Shown: one piece after another, positions 33,305 through 42,636 of the stretch | Layout: the number at the start of each line of letters is the position of its first letter | Position numbering within the stretch: the first letter of the stretch is position 1 | The notes under the pieces: generated by a model | The model's input: only the letters and a program-made list of their open reading frames with translations | What the model was told of the DNA's origin: nothing | Databases searched by the model: none | Program-made: the position numbers and the translations under genes | From: Bacteroidota bacterium | GTDB taxonomy: Bacteria; Bacteroidota; Bacteroidia; Chitinophagales; Chitinophagaceae | Length of the DNA: 64,000 bases | Assembly (NCBI GenBank): GCA_023437225.1 | Contig: JAEZGS010000007.1 | Span: 12,052-76,051, forward strand | Reading direction: 5' to 3'

Positions 33305-35218
33305 TCACAGCGCACCGTCGCGGATCTCCTCCACCACGGAAGGATCCAGCAGCGTTGATGTATCGCCCAGGTTCTTGTGTTCGCCCTCGGCGATCTTTCT
33401 CAGGATTCGTCGCATGATCTTTCCGCTCCTGGTCTTTGGCAGTCCTGTTACAAACTGGATCTTGTCCGGTTTTGCTATGGGTCCGATAATTCGCGATACA
33501 GTCAACGTAATGTCTTTCCTGGTGAGGTGTTCATCACCGTGAGAACCCTGGTAGATTACATATGCATAAATGCCCTGGCCCTTTACATCGTGTGGGTACC
33601 CCACTACGGCACTCTCTACAACACCGGCGTGCATATTAATGGCGTTTTCAACTTCGGCGGTACCAATACGGTGGCCGCTCACATTGAGTACGTCGTCAAC
33701 GCGTCCGGTAATTCTATAAAAACCTTCCTCATCACGAAGACATCCGTCCCCGGTAAAATATAAATTCGGGTATGCAGAGAAATAATTCAGTTTGCATCGT
33801 TCATGATCGTTATAAGTCGTTCGCAACATTCCCGGCCATGGGAATCGGATGCAAAGATTTCCGCTAACATTATTTCCTTCGATCTCATTTCCATTCTCAT
33901 CCACCAGGAGCGGCTGAATACCGGGCATGGGGAGCGTAGCAAATGTTGGCTTTGCAGGTGTTACGCCGGCAAGGTTGGATATCATAACGCCGCCCGTTTC
34001 TGTCTGCCACCAGGTGTCAACGATAGGGCTTTCACCCTTTCCAATGTTTTCATCGTACCAATGCCATGCTTCTTCATTTATGGGTTCTCCCACTGTTCCG
34101 AGAACGCGCAGCGAATCGAGTGAATGCCCGTGAACCGGGCCCAGTCCAAAGCCCATCAGGCTGCGGATCGCTGTAGGCGCGGTATACAGGATATTTACCT
34201 TGTATTTATCAACGATGTTCCAAAACCTTCCCGCATCAGGCCATGTGGGCACACCTTCAAACATAAGCGTTGTTGCACCGGCACCAAGTGGTCCGTAAAT
34301 AATGTAGCTATGTCCTGTTATCCACCCGATATCTGCTGTGCAGAAATGAATGTCACCAGGCTTGTATTGAAAGACATTTACAAAAGTATATGTGGTATAG
34401 ATCATATAACCGGCGCAGGTATGAACCACGCCTTTCGGCTTGCCTGTTGATCCGGAAGTATACAGGATGAACAATATGTCTTCAGCATCCATTTCTTCAG
34501 CCGGGCAATCGGGATTGCCAAGTGTTTCGATCTTCTTGATCTCGTCTTCCCACCACACATCCCGTCCTTTGATCATTGATACGGGTGTGCGGGTGCGTGT
34601 AAGCACTATAACCCGTTTTACAAAACGGCATTGTATCAGTGCATCATCGATCACACTCTTGAGTGGGATCTCTTTATTGCCACGAAATGCACCATCACAT
34701 GTTATCACAAATTCGGCATTAGCATCCATGATGCGGTCGGCTATACTTTGTGCACTAAAGCCTCCATAAATCACTGAGTGAATTGCTCCAATGCGGGCAC
34801 ATGCAAGAATTGCGATGGCAAGTTCCGGAACCATACCCATGTAAACACATACACGATCACCTTTTCTGACTCCATTATTTTTCAGCACGTTTGCAAATTG
34901 AACAACCTTGTTATGAAGTTCGCGGTATGTAAGAATGCGGTGATGTTCTTCAGGGTCGTTAGGTTCCCATATGATCGCAGGCTTGTTACCCAGCGAACCT
35001 AGATGACGATCGATGCAGTTTTCGGTGATATTTAATTTGGCACCATCGAACCACTTTATTGATGGTTCAGTGAAGTTCCACTCAAGAACCTTATCCCAAC
35101 GTTTTCTCCAGAAAAAACTTGAGGCAATGTCGGCCCAGAAGCCTTCGGGGTCCTGAACACTTTTTCGGTAAGCGTTATTATATTCCTCCTGCGTTTTTAT
35201 GACGTAAGGGTAGGCCAT
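33305..35218 (-). CDS. acs: Acetyl-CoA synthetase
   Basis: Activates acetate to acetyl-CoA through an acetyl-adenylate. 637 residues, the usual length. Key motifs: P-loop-like FILYTSGSTGKPKGVVHT, ADIGWITGHSYIIYGPL, YFTGDGCLRDEEGFYRITGR and the acylatable Lys in LPKTRSGKIMRRIL. The divergent MFS transporter gene 90 bp away may import a carboxylate, which would link uptake with activation. Confidence 0.97.
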   Translation of the reverse strand: MAYPYVIKTQEEYNNAYRKSVQDPEGFWADIASSFFWRKRWDKVLEWNFTEPSIKWFDGAKLNITENCIDRHLGSLGNKPAIIWEPNDPEEHHRILTYRELHNKVVQFANVLKNNGVRKGDRVCVYMGMVPELAIAILACARIGAIHSVIYGGFSAQSIADRIMDANAEFVITCDGAFRGNKEIPLKSVIDDALIQCRFVKRVIVLTRTRTPVSMIKGRDVWWEDEIKKIETLGNPDCPAEEMDAEDILFILYTSGSTGKPKGVVHTCAGYMIYTTYTFVNVFQYKPGDIHFCTADIGWITGHSYIIYGPLGAGATTLMFEGVPTWPDAGRFWNIVDKYKVNILYTAPTAIRSLMGFGLGPVHGHSLDSLRVLGTVGEPINEEAWHWYDENIGKGESPIVDTWWQTETGGVMISNLAGVTPAKPTFATLPMPGIQPLLVDENGNEIEGNNVSGNLCIRFPWPGMLRTTYNDHERCKLNYFSAYPNLYFTGDGCLRDEEGFYRITGRVDDVLNVSGHRIGTAEVENAINMHAGVVESAVVGYPHDVKGQGIYAYVIYQGSHGDEHLTRKDITLTVSRIIGPIAKPDKIQFVTGLPKTRSGKIMRRILRKIAEGEHKNLGDTSTLLDPSVVEEIRDGAL

Positions 35219-35308
35219 GGCAAGATGGGTTTAGTTAATTATTAAAGGTGCACATAGTTACAAAGTATTCTGTTATTTTTAGCAAGACGACCCATTAAAA
35301 ACCATCGC

Positions 35309-36709
35309 ATGAGCTTTGTAACAGAAAAAAAAGGACTTACAGGTGTGATCGCTGCGTCTTCAGTAGGCACACTTATAGAATGGTACGATTTCTACATCTT
35401 CGGCAGTCTCGCTACAGTTATCTCTACCAAATTTTTTCCGTCTGGAAATGAAACCGCGGCATTGCTTTCAACTCTTGCAACTTTCGCGGCCGGTTTCGTA
35501 GTACGACCGTTCGGCGCATTATTTTTTGGAAGACTTGGTGATATCGTCGGACGTAAGTATACGTTTCTGGTGACCCTGCTTCTGATGGGACTATCTACAT
35601 TTCTTATCGGGTGTATTCCTTCATATGAAACGATTGGCTTTCTGGCACCCATACTGGTGCTGATACTTCGGTTGCTTCAGGGTTTGGCGCTCGGTGGTGA
35701 ATACGGTGGCGCCGCTACCTATGTTGCGGAGCATGCTCCCGCTGAACGTAGGGGCTTCTGGACTTCATGGATTCAGACCACAGCAACTATAGGCCTCTTT
35801 GTTTCGTTGCTGGTCATCATTGCTACAAAGTCGATGATGACGGAAGAATCATTCAACGACTGGGGCTGGCGGGTTCCATTCTGGATCTCGATATTCATGG
35901 TAGCAATATCTATTGTTATCCGATTGCGAATGAAAGAGTCGCCATTGTTTGCAAAAGCCAAGGTGGAAGGTAAGACCTCGAGCAATCCATTGAAGGAAAG
36001 CTTCGGCAACAGGCTCAACTTCAAATATGTGTTGCTCGCTTTGTTTGGCGCAACAATGGGGCAGGGCGTTGTGTGGTATACCGGACAGTTTTATGCGCTT
36101 AGCTTTATTCAAAATACCTTACACGTCGAGCTCGGTCAGGCAAGCCGTTTGATCATGTATGCGCTTGCTTTTGCAACACCATTCTTTGTGTTCTTTGGAT
36201 GGCTCTCTGATAAAATTGGTAGAAAATGGATCATGCTTGCAGGTATGTTGCTAGCGGTAATTTTTTATCGACCTATATATACGGCGATGTACGAAGCAGG
36301 TACTGTGTCGTATCATGGTGTTGTGTCATCAGGGCCGGTTATATTAGACAGCTCATCTTTCTGGACGCTCGTATGGCTCGTGTTTGTGCAGGTGTTGTTT
36401 GTTACAATGGTATATGGGCCGATCGCTGCCTTCCTGGTTGAAATGTTTCCAACAAGAATAAGGTATACGTCCATGTCCCTGCCTTATCATATAGGGAACG
36501 GAATATTTGGAGGATTGCTTCCTGCAATTGCAACCTTTCTTGCAACGCGTGCAACGCAAGCCAATGAAGCGGCGATGAAAGCAGGTACTACAATACCTTA
36601 CGACAAGCCATTTCTCGAAGGGCTCTGGTACCCCATCATTATTGCAGCAGTGAGTTTTATTATTGGGTTATTGTACATTAATGGAAACGACAATCGTATT
36701 GACGACTAA
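35309..36709 (+). CDS. MFS transporter, metabolite:H+ symporter (MHS) family
   Basis: 466 residues with 12 membrane helices. The N-terminus SSVGTLIEWYDFYIFGS and the loop FGRLGDIVGRKYTF, plus GEYGGAATYVAEHAP between helices 4 and 5, are the MHS (KgtP/ShiA/ProP) signatures. The substrate is a carboxylate or zwitterion; the divergent acs gene makes acetate or another organic acid plausible. An insertion between helices 7 and 10 is longer than in KgtP. Followed 9 bp later by a small membrane protein. Confidence 0.93.
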   Translation: MSFVTEKKGLTGVIAASSVGTLIEWYDFYIFGSLATVISTKFFPSGNETAALLSTLATFAAGFVVRPFGALFFGRLGDIVGRKYTFLVTLLLMGLSTFLIGCIPSYETIGFLAPILVLILRLLQGLALGGEYGGAATYVAEHAPAERRGFWTSWIQTTATIGLFVSLLVIIATKSMMTEESFNDWGWRVPFWISIFMVAISIVIRLRMKESPLFAKAKVEGKTSSNPLKESFGNRLNFKYVLLALFGATMGQGVVWYTGQFYALSFIQNTLHVELGQASRLIMYALAFATPFFVFFGWLSDKIGRKWIMLAGMLLAVIFYRPIYTAMYEAGTVSYHGVVSSGPVILDSSSFWTLVWLVFVQVLFVTMVYGPIAAFLVEMFPTRIRYTSMSLPYHIGNGIFGGLLPAIATFLATRATQANEAAMKAGTTIPYDKPFLEGLWYPIIIAAVSFIIGLLYINGNDNRIDD

Positions 36710-36718
36710 TCAACAATT

Positions 36719-36937
36719 ATGAACAAATTGAGAAAATATCTGGGAGTTGTATGGATAATCATTGCGCTTGCCGCAGGTTATTATCTCATCGTTAATCAGG
36801 CTTTACCTAAATTTAACAGTGCGCGGACAGAAGACCTGATACCCGCATTTATATACGCTTTCATCCTAACGCCGATCATTGTTGGGGGGCTTTTTACATT
36901 CGGATTTTATTGTCTGAAAGATGAGTATAAAATTTAA
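36719..36937 (+). CDS. Small two-helix membrane protein following the MHS transporter
   Basis: 72 residues: MNKLRKYLGVVWIIIALAAG then a second helix (TPIIVGGLFTFGFYCL). Begins 9 bp after the transporter stop, so co-transcribed with it. Similar short proteins accompany MHS transporters in Bacteroidota; an accessory role is inferred, and the family (DUF6814 is my best guess) is not certain. Confidence 0.75.
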   Translation: MNKLRKYLGVVWIIIALAAGYYLIVNQALPKFNSARTEDLIPAFIYAFILTPIIVGGLFTFGFYCLKDEYKI

Positions 36938-36950
36938 TTGACCGAATTAC

Positions 36951-36958
36951 TATATTTG
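36951..36958 (+). promoter_or_regulatory. -7 box (TATATTTG) before a GTG start
   Basis: Exact TAnnTTTG match, ending 4 bases before the GTG at 36963. A leaderless mRNA is implied. Confidence 0.45.
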
Positions 36959-36962
36959 CTTC

Positions 36963-37343
36963 GTGTTTAACCAACAGACTATATTTCCATGGCAACTAAA
37001 CAGTGCTTGGTCGGGAGCGATCTCGGTGTTTATGGTCTGCCTGATACTGCTTCTCACCAGCGCCAATTATTTCAACTATCCTTCTGCTGACAACAGAGCT
37101 GCTATTGAATTTGCGGACGCAGAAAGTGAAAAGGAAGTGCCCTCTCAATCAAATCCTGCGGGCCCGGATGAGAAGTCACCCAATGCTCCTGTTAGTTTTA
37201 ATGAAGAATATGTACATAAGCAGGATGGTTTGCACGATCCATACTGGACCAACTTTCTATTTGAATACATGATACAGCAGACGGAAAAGCTTGATCATGT
37301 GCATTTCGAAATATTATCGCCTCCTCCCGAAGTAACAGTTTGA
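36963..37343 (+). CDS. Unknown single-pass membrane protein
   Basis: 126 residues from a GTG start. A short cytoplasmic lead is followed by one membrane helix (about 17-35, AISVFMVCLILLLTSANYF) and an acidic, Pro/Ser-rich tail of about 90 residues. No conserved domain recognised. The promoter-like box directly in front supports the GTG start. It lies between the MHS transporter and the SulP transporter genes. Function unknown. Confidence 0.6.
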   Translation: MFNQQTIFPWQLNSAWSGAISVFMVCLILLLTSANYFNYPSADNRAAIEFADAESEKEVPSQSNPAGPDEKSPNAPVSFNEEYVHKQDGLHDPYWTNFLFEYMIQQTEKLDHVHFEILSPPPEVTV

Positions 37344-37496
37344 TTTCCCGCTTAAGTTAATCATCAGCATCATGTATTTTTTGTGATGGGATACCCCATT
37401 TCACTACATGCATGGCAATAGCTTCAATTACCAACGTTTTTGATGAAGCTGTGCCGATGAGCTGTTGAATATTACAATACATCAAACTATTTTACT
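37344..37496. other. Intergenic stretch before the SulP gene
   Basis: About 150 bp with no recognised gene or repeat; the SulP promoter is presumably here but no clear -7 box is visible. Confidence 0.4.
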
Positions 37497-39194
37497 GTGG
37501 ATAAAACTAAAAGATATCTGCAGGGATTATCATCAGATATTCCTGCATCGATCGTTGTATTTCTTGTTGCCCTTCCTTTATGTTTAGGTGTTGCGCTGGC
37601 CAGTGGTGCTCCTTTATTCAGCGGACTGATCGCTGGTTTTGTTGGAGGTATAGTTATTGGCTCACTTAGTGGTTCACAGTTAAGTGTGAGTGGACCCGCC
37701 GCAGGCCTCACTACCATCGTTGCAGCAGCGATCTTCAAACTTCCAGCATTTGAGGCGTTTCTTCTGGCAGTATTTCTTGCAGGCTTCTTCCAGGTTGTAC
37801 TCGGGTTTCTGCGTGCAGGCGTTATTGGAGACTATATCCCCAGCGCTGTGATCAAAGGAATGCTTGCTGCGATAGGATTGATACTCATCCTTAAGCAGCT
37901 GCCACACCTCGTAGGTTATGATTCATCATCGGATGTAGCGCCCACTGCCGGCGGATCCTCGATGTTGACAGGCATCTTCAATTTGATTACACCAGCCGCA
38001 CTGGTGATTGGTATTGTAGCCTTATTGTTGCAAATATTCTGGGAGAAGTTTACCGCAAATAAGAAGGGATTCATCAGGATCATACCTGCGCCTTTACTCG
38101 TGGTATTGATCGCTGTAGCCCTGAACCTTATCATTGCTTCATTTGCACCTTCATTCGCCATCGGCGCAGATCATATGGTAAACATTCCCATTGCATCTTC
38201 GGCCGGTGAATTCCTTTCTTTTTTTACTTCGCCCGACTGGAGTCATATTTCCAATAAGGAAGTTTGGATGGCCGGATTAACGATTGCCATTGTTGCAAGC
38301 TTAGAAACATTACTAAGTGTTGAGGCCGTAGATGACCTTGATCCGTTACAAAGGGTAACACCCACCAACCGTGAGTTAAAAGCTCAGGGTGTGGGTAATA
38401 TGGTGTCCGGATTGTTAGGAGGATTGCCGGTTACAAGTGTCATAGTGCGTTCATCTGCCAACGTAAACTCAGGCGCGAAGAGTAAACTGTCTACCATCTT
38501 TCACGGTATGTTATTGCTGGCAAGTGTAGCATTCATTCCAGCGATCCTCAATCTTATACCCAATGCAGCATTAGCGGCTATTTTGATATTCACAGGTTAT
38601 AAGCTGGCGAAGCCTGCATTGTTTAAGATGTTCTATAAAAAAGGCATGGACCAGTTCCTGCCATTTGTAATCACCATTGCAGCAATTGTGTTGACCGACC
38701 TTCTCAAAGGAGTTATGATCGGAATTGTTGTTGGACTTGTGTTTGTTATTCGAAGCAATTTCCGCACATCGGTATTCATTGTATACGATAACAATCGTTA
38801 CCTGTTTCGGTTACGTAAAGATGTTTCGTTTCTGAATAAGGCAATCATTAAAAGAAAGCTTGAAGAGATACCAGAAGATGCATATGTAATAGTTGATGCA
38901 ACGCGGGCAGATTTTATTGATAAAGATGTGATTGAGGTTATTGAAGACTTCATGAAGCATGCCCATTTAAAGAACATCGATGTAGAATTTCGAACGCCCA
39001 TCAGCATGGAAGCAAGGATGCCAATGCCTGTCGATGGTGTGTTGGCAAGGAGATCCCTTTCTGGTGTAAACATATTTGAACCAGTGGCGAGCAGGAACAA
39101 AAAACAGGAAATGGGAAATGGTAAACAGGAAATGGAAAATGGTAAACAGGAAATGGGAAATGGGAAATTGGAAACTGAAATCAGGGAACACTAA
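37497..39194 (+). CDS. SulP-family anion transporter with repeat-encoded tail
   Basis: 565 residues from a GTG start: the SulP membrane core (QGLSSDIPASIVVFLVALPLCLGVALASG, GLTTIVAAAIF, NMVSGLLGGLPVTSVIVRSSAN) to about 430, then a STAS domain to about 540. The next gene, 12 bp on, is a beta-carbonic anhydrase, so bicarbonate is the likely substrate, though sulfate cannot be ruled out. The last 30 or so residues (KQEMGNG repeated) are the translation of a heptamer array (39102-39178) and are probably not part of the original protein. Confidence 0.9.
   Translation: MDKTKRYLQGLSSDIPASIVVFLVALPLCLGVALASGAPLFSGLIAGFVGGIVIGSLSGSQLSVSGPAAGLTTIVAAAIFKLPAFEAFLLAVFLAGFFQVVLGFLRAGVIGDYIPSAVIKGMLAAIGLILILKQLPHLVGYDSSSDVAPTAGGSSMLTGIFNLITPAALVIGIVALLLQIFWEKFTANKKGFIRIIPAPLLVVLIAVALNLIIASFAPSFAIGADHMVNIPIASSAGEFLSFFTSPDWSHISNKEVWMAGLTIAIVASLETLLSVEAVDDLDPLQRVTPTNRELKAQGVGNMVSGLLGGLPVTSVIVRSSANVNSGAKSKLSTIFHGMLLLASVAFIPAILNLIPNAALAAILIFTGYKLAKPALFKMFYKKGMDQFLPFVITIAAIVLTDLLKGVMIGIVVGLVFVIRSNFRTSVFIVYDNNRYLFRLRKDVSFLNKAIIKRKLEEIPEDAYVIVDATRADFIDKDVIEVIEDFMKHAHLKNIDVEFRTPISMEARMPMPVDGVLARRSLSGVNIFEPVASRNKKQEMGNGKQEMENGKQEMGNGKLETEIREH
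39102..39178 (+). repeat. Tandem heptamer array inside the SulP coding end
   Basis: Eleven heptamers AAACAGG, AAATGGG, AAATGGT and variants in a row. Three heptamers make 21 bases, so the array encodes a seven-residue repeat (KQEMGNG, KQEMENG, KQEMGNG). It is single-armed, since the next gene is on the same strand. Confidence 0.9.
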
Positions 39195-39206
39195 ACACAC
39201 ATAAAG

Positions 39207-39839
39207 ATGAGATCATATCAAAAGTTGTTATTGGAAAATAAAGCATGGGCTGCTGAAAGAGTTGCGCAGGACCCGGATTATTTCAACAGGCTTGCGGAGA
39301 TACAAACGCCTGAGTTCTTATGGATTGGGTGTAGTGACAGTCGCGTACCTGCTAATGAAATCACGGGAACACAACCCGGTGAAATTTTCGTTCACAGAAA
39401 CATTGCGAACATGGTGGTGCATACAGATGTAAACCTGTTGAGTGTGTTGGAGTATGCCGTGAATGTATTAAAAGTAAAACACATCATCGTGTGTGGTCAC
39501 TATGGATGTGGCGGTGTTAAAACCGCAATGACGCGTCACAGCGTAGGGTTGATCAACAAATGGCTTCGCAACATTAAAGATGTTTACAGGATTCATAGAC
39601 AGGAGATCGATTCTATTGCTGAGGAAGGACAGCGCGTAAACAGGCTTGTGGAACTAAATGTTCGCGAACAGGTGATGAATCTTGCAAAGACATCGCTTAT
39701 ACAACGTGCCTGGAAATACGAACAATCTCCGTATCTGCATGGATGGGTTTATGATCTTAAAGACGGAATTCTTAAACCTGTGATGGAAATGGCGCCTGGT
39801 GAGCGGATCGATGAGTTATACGAATACGATAATCTTTAA
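39207..39839 (+). CDS. can: Beta-class carbonic anhydrase
   Basis: Interconverts CO2 and bicarbonate. 210 residues with the zinc and catalytic set C42, D44, R46 (GCSDSRVPA) and H98, C101 (CGHYGCGGV). It begins 12 bp after the SulP transporter gene, an arrangement consistent with bicarbonate uptake and use in cytoplasmic carboxylation. The window shows no direct regulation. After the stop, a stretch with GAGC...GCTC lies before gldA, too weak to call a terminator. Confidence 0.96.
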   Translation: MRSYQKLLLENKAWAAERVAQDPDYFNRLAEIQTPEFLWIGCSDSRVPANEITGTQPGEIFVHRNIANMVVHTDVNLLSVLEYAVNVLKVKHIIVCGHYGCGGVKTAMTRHSVGLINKWLRNIKDVYRIHRQEIDSIAEEGQRVNRLVELNVREQVMNLAKTSLIQRAWKYEQSPYLHGWVYDLKDGILKPVMEMAPGERIDELYEYDNL

Positions 39840-39917
39840 AACTATCTTTTTATCTTACACCGTTCGTTTTTGAGCAGAAGGCTCAGAGCGTAGACAAAAA
39901 TCTCTCAAAATACAACA

Positions 39918-40829
39918 GTGTCGATAGAAATAAGAAATGTTACGAAGCTCTATGGCGAGCAAAAAGCAGTTGATTCAATATCATTTAAAGTAAACAAGGG
40001 CGAGATCGTTGGATTTCTTGGTCCCAATGGTGCTGGTAAGTCAACAACAATGAAGATACTCACCGGCTATCTGCATGCAGATGCTGGTGAGTCTTTTGTT
40101 TCGGAAATCAGTGTGAATGAGCGACCATTAGATGCCAAGAAAGTAATTGGTTATCTACCCGAAGCCAATCCGTTGTATTATGAAATGTACGTTCGTGAGT
40201 ACCTGGAGTTTGTAGGGGATGTTCATTCTGTTTCAAACAGAAATCAACGAATAGAAGATGTGATTGCAATGGTGGGACTAACCCCTGAGAGTCGAAAAAA
40301 AGTTGGCCAGCTTTCAAAAGGGTATAAGCAACGTGTTGGACTCGCTGCAGCCTTACTACATGATCCGCAGGTTTTGATACTTGACGAGCCCACAACGGGT
40401 TTGGATCCAAACCAGATACTTGAAATAAGAGAAGTAATACGCACATTAGGAAAGGACAAAACGGTCCTTTTTTCCTCTCATATCTTGCAGGAAGTAGAAG
40501 CTTTGTGCGACAGGGTCATCATCATAAATAAAGGTAAACTTGTAGCCGACAGTAAGCTTTCTGACTTGCGCAGTTCATTGGCGCATACAAGCCAGCTAAT
40601 TGTGCATTATCGTGAGAACATCGATCCACAAGACCTGTCTTCGATAAAAGAAATTCGCAGTATCAGCAAAACTGCTGATGGAAGCTTGCATATTTCCACC
40701 GATGATCCTGAAGGATTACGTCGCAGACTGCTCGAACATTCTTTGCTAAACAAGCTGAATATAGTTTCTTTGCACAGCGGAGAAAGCAGTTTGGAAGAGA
40801 TCTTTAAAGAATTGACAAGTAATAAGTGA
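39918..40829 (+). CDS. gldA: Gliding motility ABC transporter ATP-binding protein GldA
   Basis: ATPase of the GldA-GldF-GldG transporter associated with gliding. 303 residues from a GTG start: Walker A GPNGAGKSTT (about 35-44), signature LSKGYKQRVGLAAALLHDP, Walker B VLILDEPTTGLDPNQ, and the GldA-like run KVIGYLPEANPLYYEMYVREYL. The N-terminus matches GldA from what I know of the family. The permease genes gldF and gldG are not in this window, which is unusual only in that they are often unlinked to gldA. Confidence 0.85.
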   Translation: MSIEIRNVTKLYGEQKAVDSISFKVNKGEIVGFLGPNGAGKSTTMKILTGYLHADAGESFVSEISVNERPLDAKKVIGYLPEANPLYYEMYVREYLEFVGDVHSVSNRNQRIEDVIAMVGLTPESRKKVGQLSKGYKQRVGLAAALLHDPQVLILDEPTTGLDPNQILEIREVIRTLGKDKTVLFSSHILQEVEALCDRVIIINKGKLVADSKLSDLRSSLAHTSQLIVHYRENIDPQDLSSIKEIRSISKTADGSLHISTDDPEGLRRRLLEHSLLNKLNIVSLHSGESSLEEIFKELTSNK

Positions 40830-40898
40830 GGATGTGGAATTATTCGATAAGCAGTTTTGCATCCTTCATGTAATCCAATAAAATAAAAAGAAAGTATC

Positions 40899-42188
40899 AT
40901 GAGTTACATTGCCGAGGTACATGCAAGACAGATTTTAGACAGTCGCGGTAATCCAACCGTTGAAGTGGATGTTATCACCGATGAAGGTGTATTGGGTAGA
41001 GCAGCGGTTCCAAGTGGCGCCAGCACTGGGGTTCACGAAGCTGTAGAACTGCGCGATAACGATAAGAATGTTTATGTTGGACGCGGTGTGCTGAAAGCCG
41101 TTGAGAATGTAAATAAAAGCATCAGCGAAAAACTACTGGGATTTGAAGTTGCAGACCAGGCAGGGATAGACAGTTTGCTCATCCAGCTTGACGGTACTTC
41201 TAACAAAGGAAATCTTGGCGCAAATGCGATGCTTGCAGTAAGTATGGCTGCAGCTAAAGCAGCAGCATTAGAGCTGGGCCTTCCATTATTCCGCTACATT
41301 GGTGGAACGAACGCACGTACGTTGCCACTGCCAATGATGAACATTTTGAACGGTGGTGCACATGCTGATAATAAGATCGATTTCCAGGAATTTATGATCA
41401 TGCCGGTAGGCGCAACCAATTTCAGTGAAGGACTTCGCTGGGGTGTTGAGATCTTCCATGCACTTAAAACAGTATTGAAGAAAAAAGGATACAGCACAAA
41501 CGTTGGTGATGAAGGCGGATTTGCTCCGAACATTCAAAGCAATGAAGAAGCTATTGAAACAGTGCTTGCGGCGATCACTGCAGCTGGTTACACTCCGGGT
41601 TCGCAGGTGGCTATCGCAATGGATGCTGCAAATAGTGAATTGTGGAAAGAGGATCAGAAGAAATATGTTTTCCATAAGAGCGATGGCAAGACCATGGACA
41701 GCGAACAACTGGTAAAATACTGGCAGAACTGGACCCAACAGTATCCTATCGTTTCCATCGAAGATGGTATGGCAGAGGATGATTGGGAAGGTTGGAAAAT
41801 GCTGACCGAAGCTATTGGAAGCAAATGCCAATTGGTTGGTGACGATCTTTTTGTAACCAACGTGAAGCGCCTGGAGCAGGGTATTCAACAGGGTATTGGT
41901 AATGGATTACTGGTTAAGGTAAACCAGATCGGTACCGTTACTGAGACCATCAACGCAGTAACCCTTGCTCAGCATAATGGATATAATACCATTATGAGTC
42001 ACAGAAGTGGTGAAACTGAAGATACAACCATTGCAGACCTTGCCGTTGCCCTCAACTGCGGTCAGATCAAGACCGGCTCTGCATCCCGGACAGATCGTAT
42101 GGCAAAATACAACCAGCTTATCCGTATCGAGGAAATGCTTGGTGACAATGCAATCTTCCCAACAGGAAAGATCACTTTTGGTAAATAA
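40899..42188 (+). CDS. eno: Enolase
   Basis: Converts 2-phosphoglycerate to phosphoenolpyruvate. 429 residues, standard size, beginning MSYIAEVHARQILDSRGNPT with the substrate-loop motif, then GANAMLAVSMA, VGDEGGFAPN and the metal-binding VSIEDGMAEDDW with VGDDLFVTN. A bidirectional-looking terminator follows. FtsB/DivIC is the next gene, an order found in many bacteria. Confidence 0.98.
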   Translation: MSYIAEVHARQILDSRGNPTVEVDVITDEGVLGRAAVPSGASTGVHEAVELRDNDKNVYVGRGVLKAVENVNKSISEKLLGFEVADQAGIDSLLIQLDGTSNKGNLGANAMLAVSMAAAKAAALELGLPLFRYIGGTNARTLPLPMMNILNGGAHADNKIDFQEFMIMPVGATNFSEGLRWGVEIFHALKTVLKKKGYSTNVGDEGGFAPNIQSNEEAIETVLAAITAAGYTPGSQVAIAMDAANSELWKEDQKKYVFHKSDGKTMDSEQLVKYWQNWTQQYPIVSIEDGMAEDDWEGWKMLTEAIGSKCQLVGDDLFVTNVKRLEQGIQQGIGNGLLVKVNQIGTVTETINAVTLAQHNGYNTIMSHRSGETEDTTIADLAVALNCGQIKTGSASRTDRMAKYNQLIRIEEMLGDNAIFPTGKITFGK

Positions 42189-42197
42189 CTATAAATG

Positions 42198-42234
42198 ACC
42201 GGGAACCACATTATGCGGGTTCCCGGTTTCTTTA
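42198..42234 (+). terminator. Intrinsic terminator of eno
   Basis: 10-bp stem ACCGGGAACC/GGTTCCCGGT (42198-42207, 42218-42227) followed by TTCTTT, 9 bp after the eno stop. Confidence 0.85.
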
Positions 42235-42246
42235 TACCTTTAGCCG

Positions 42247-42543
42247 GTGCGCATCATTCAAATCATACCCGCCTGGATCAGGAACAAATATTTCCTGACA
42301 GCTGTAGGCTTTACCGTATGGATGTTGTTCTTCGATGAACAGGACGTCTTCACTACCCATGTAAAGCAACGTTCTGAATTACACCAGCTTAACGAAAGCC
42401 GTGATTACTACCTCCACGAAATCGAATCCACAAAGAAGGAACTCGAACAGCTTAAATCCGACCCCGCAATACTTGAAAAATATGCGCGTGAAAAATACAG
42501 GATGAAGCGGGACAATGAAGACATTTTTGTGATCGAAAAATAG
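42247..42543 (+). CDS. FtsB/DivIC-family cell division protein
   Basis: 98 residues from a GTG start: a membrane helix (about 13-30, KYFLTAVGFTVWMLFF) followed by a coiled coil (about 39-75) with QLNESRDYYLHEIESTKKELEQL, and the C-terminal EKYAREKYRMKRDNEDIFVIE, which is the family signature. It is part of the divisome (FtsQ-FtsL-FtsB complex). It follows eno but is separated by a terminator, so it needs its own promoter. Confidence 0.88.
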   Translation: MRIIQIIPAWIRNKYFLTAVGFTVWMLFFDEQDVFTTHVKQRSELHQLNESRDYYLHEIESTKKELEQLKSDPAILEKYAREKYRMKRDNEDIFVIEK

Positions 42544-42636
42544 GGCATACAATATCCTCTTTCAAAAACCGTTAATAGACTCGGACGGACAACCGAAATT
42601 GACTCTTTCGGGAATTAGGACATAAATGGTTTGCTT

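Noticed and set aside
33160..33417. Plus-strand open frame with CFSVSPFLCFSDSPIL
   Set aside because: Translation of the facing array, and antisense to acs at the end.
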